Positions 5,412-6,226 of a stretch of 6,226 bases of DNA are shown here, piece after piece; positions within the stretch are counted from its first letter, which is position 1; each line of letters opens with the position of its first letter. Location: assembly GCA_030612385.1 (NCBI GenBank), contig JAUWNZ010000078.1:1-6226 (forward strand). The letters are read 5' to 3'. The notes below the pieces were generated by a model. That model saw only the letters and a list, made by a program, of their open reading frames with translations, made no database searches and was not told where the DNA came from. The position numbers and the translations under genes were made by a program. This DNA is from Pseudomonadota bacterium (GTDB lineage: Bacteria; Desulfobacterota; Syntrophia; Syntrophales; JADFWA01).

Positions 5412-5777
5412 ATGGTAATTGGCGCAGGCATAATAGACGTTTATATTTTTGATAGTAGATCTCTGAAGACAAAGAGAGGAATTCTGCAAAAGACAATAAA
5501 AAGGACACAGAATCGATTTAATATATCCATAGCTGAGGTAGGAGAGAACGACAGTTTGAAGAGGGGAAGAATTGGATTTAGTGTGGTGGGAAACGACAGG
5601 GGGTACATCAATTCAAAAATAGACAAAATTTTAAATTTTATTGACAGCTTGGAACTTGCGGAGGTGCTGGGTTCAAAAATAGAAATCGTCAGCGTTTCCG
5701 ATGTCATGGATGAGAGTGATTATCTGAAGGATATGTTTGATCGTATGGGTGACTATGATGGAATTCAAGAGGGCTGA
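5412..5777 (+). CDS. ylxP: DUF503 / YlxP family protein
   Basis: This is a small cytoplasmic protein of the DUF503 family, often encoded between infB and rbfA; its exact role is not settled, though its neighbours suggest ribosome assembly or translation. From the chosen start it is 121 residues. It shows the family pattern: an opening beta strand MVIGAGIIDVYIFDSRSLKTKR, then RFNISIAEV at 35-43, a glycine strand RGRIGFSVVGNDR, and a closing SKIEIVSVS strand. The C-terminal tail SDVMDESDYLKDMFDRMGDY is longer than usual and overlaps rbfA. The frame is also open from ATGs at 5364 and 5388. Those would add 16 or 8 residues, including up to three cysteines (MYKCDNCFMTDPKLCK), that the family normally lacks. 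Only 5364 has even a weak Shine-Dalgarno (AGG), so the start is uncertain. infB ends 85 bp before the chosen start. Confidence 0.88.
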   Translation: MVIGAGIIDVYIFDSRSLKTKRGILQKTIKRTQNRFNISIAEVGENDSLKRGRIGFSVVGNDRGYINSKIDKILNFIDSLELAEVLGSKIEIVSVSDVMDESDYLKDMFDRMGDYDGIQEG

Positions 5778-6126
5778 CAGAGTGGCCGATCTGTTAAGAA
5801 CAGAGATTTCAGATATCCTGTTGAAACGGGTGAGAGATCCCAGGATTAAAAATGTGACCATCACCGGTGTGAAAGTGACCGAAGATCTTCGCTCGGCAAA
5901 GGTTTTTTTTTCCCAGTTGGGGTGTGATGCCTGTAGCGAAGAGGCCCTGATTGGTGTTCGGAAGGCCACCGGTTTTTTGAAGAGAGAGCTTGGAAGGAGA
6001 TTGCGGCTTCGCTATATGCCCGCAATAAACTTTGTTTATGACAAATCGTTTGAATACGGGAGTAGAATAGACGCTCTGTTGGAAAAGGTAAAGAAAGATA
6101 ATTCTGAGGTCAAAGGTCAGGATTAA
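5755..6126 (+). CDS. rbfA: Ribosome-binding factor A
   Basis: RbfA is a single KH-fold protein that binds the 30S subunit near helix 1 of 16S rRNA during late maturation and is needed for cold growth in E. coli. The 123-residue product shows the family pattern in order: FKRADRVADLLRTEISDIL, RVRDPRI (26-31), a VTITGVKVTEDLRSAKVFFS strand region, the KH kink Ala-Thr-Gly at 71-73, and LGRRLRLRYMPAINFVYDKS followed by YGSRIDALL. ATG codons at 5755 and 5758 both suit the family N-terminus. A TTG at 5737 has GAAGGA five bases upstream and would add six residues (MIVWVT), so the start is not certain. The gene overlaps ylxP by 23 nt, implying coupled translation. A T9 run lies at 5903-5911 with the frame intact. 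The last codons and stop (KGQD, TAA) lie in a 14-nt repeat. Confidence 0.95.
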   Translation: MMEFKRADRVADLLRTEISDILLKRVRDPRIKNVTITGVKVTEDLRSAKVFFSQLGCDACSEEALIGVRKATGFLKRELGRRLRLRYMPAINFVYDKSFEYGSRIDALLEKVKKDNSEVKGQD

Positions 6127-6181
6127 AAGGTCAAAGTGGGTGGCATGGACAAACTTGTTTGTCCGTGAAAGGTCAAGATTA
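6112..6181. repeat. Hairpin between two 14-nt direct repeats, overlapping the rbfA end
   Basis: AAAGGTCAGGATTA (6112-6125) and AAAGGTCAAGATTA (6168-6181) match at 13 of 14 bases, and AAAGGTCA occurs again at 6126-6133. Between them, GGACAAAC (6147-6154) and GTTTGTCC (6157-6164) form a perfect 8-bp stem with a TT turn, extendable to CATGGAC.../...GTCCGTG with a T-G wobble (6144-6167). No T-run follows the stem, so a Rho-independent terminator is unlikely and the operon may continue beyond the window. The first direct repeat supplies the last four codons and part of the stop codon of rbfA. This looks like a small dispersed intergenic element; the function is unknown. Confidence 0.6.
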
Positions 6182-6190
6182 GAAAACGAT

Positions 6191-6226
6191 TAACCCTGAA
6201 CGGTGAACTCTAAACCTGTGAACGCT
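6191..6226 (+). repeat. Further copy of the CCCTGAACGGTGAAC-type intergenic repeat
   Basis: TAACCCTGAACGGTGAAC, then TAAACCTGTGAACG, lines up with 629-655 (CCCT.AAC.GTGAAC....AACC) and, inverted, with 415-442. It runs to the end of the window and may continue. No coding sequence is visible between the rbfA stop and the window end. Confidence 0.55.

Noticed and set aside
6144..6167. Hairpin after rbfA as an intrinsic terminator
   Set aside because: No T-run follows on either strand; the flanking direct repeats suggest a repeat element.

Overview
The window is a stretch of bacterial chromosome built around the conserved transcription and translation cluster rimP-nusA-infB-ylxP-rbfA. All genes lie on the + strand. 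Upstream are the 3' end of a histidine biosynthesis gene (hisD) and a tRNA-Gly(CCC) gene. Moderate GC, strong Shine-Dalgarno use, a DUF503 (YlxP) gene between infB and rbfA, and many short dispersed intergenic repeats would suit a Desulfobacterota (former Deltaproteobacteria) genome. That placement is inference from gene order and style; no marker here proves it.

Region by region: 1-379 is the C-terminal end of HisD with its catalytic and zinc-binding residues intact. 380-779 carries no intact gene. It is a graveyard of small repeats: an inverted pair of GTTCACGGTT-type repeats around 415-442 and 629-655, a large imperfect palindrome at 459-541, and on the - strand what looks like the broken 5' end of a GxxExxY-family gene (635-697). 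780-854 is tRNA-Gly(CCC) with encoded CCA, followed at 923-945 by a clear intrinsic terminator lying only 15-33 bp before the possible rimP starts. 978-1454 is rimP. 1457-1599 is a 143-bp foldback element with perfect 11-bp terminal inverted repeats, looking like a MITE, wedged between rimP and the nusA ribosome binding site. 1619-2878 is nusA, 2915-5326 infB, 5412-5777 ylxP, and 5755-6126 rbfA, overlapping ylxP by 23 nt. 6112-6226 holds a hairpin between two 14-nt direct repeats and another copy of the GGTGAAC-type repeat.

The cluster products act together around the 30S subunit and RNA polymerase. RimP and RbfA mature the 30S subunit, IF2 recruits initiator tRNA and joins the subunits, and NusA controls pausing, termination and antitermination. 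YlxP is a small protein of unsettled function that commonly travels with them. The order tRNA - terminator - rimP - nusA - infB - rbfA resembles the E. coli metY-nusA-infB operon, with a glycine tRNA in place of the initiator tRNA.

I see no new multi-gene system. The parts worth a second look are non-coding: the foldback element in the nusA leader, the terminator in the rimP leader, a possible internal start for a short IF2 form, and the layered repeats in the hisD-tRNA gap and after rbfA.
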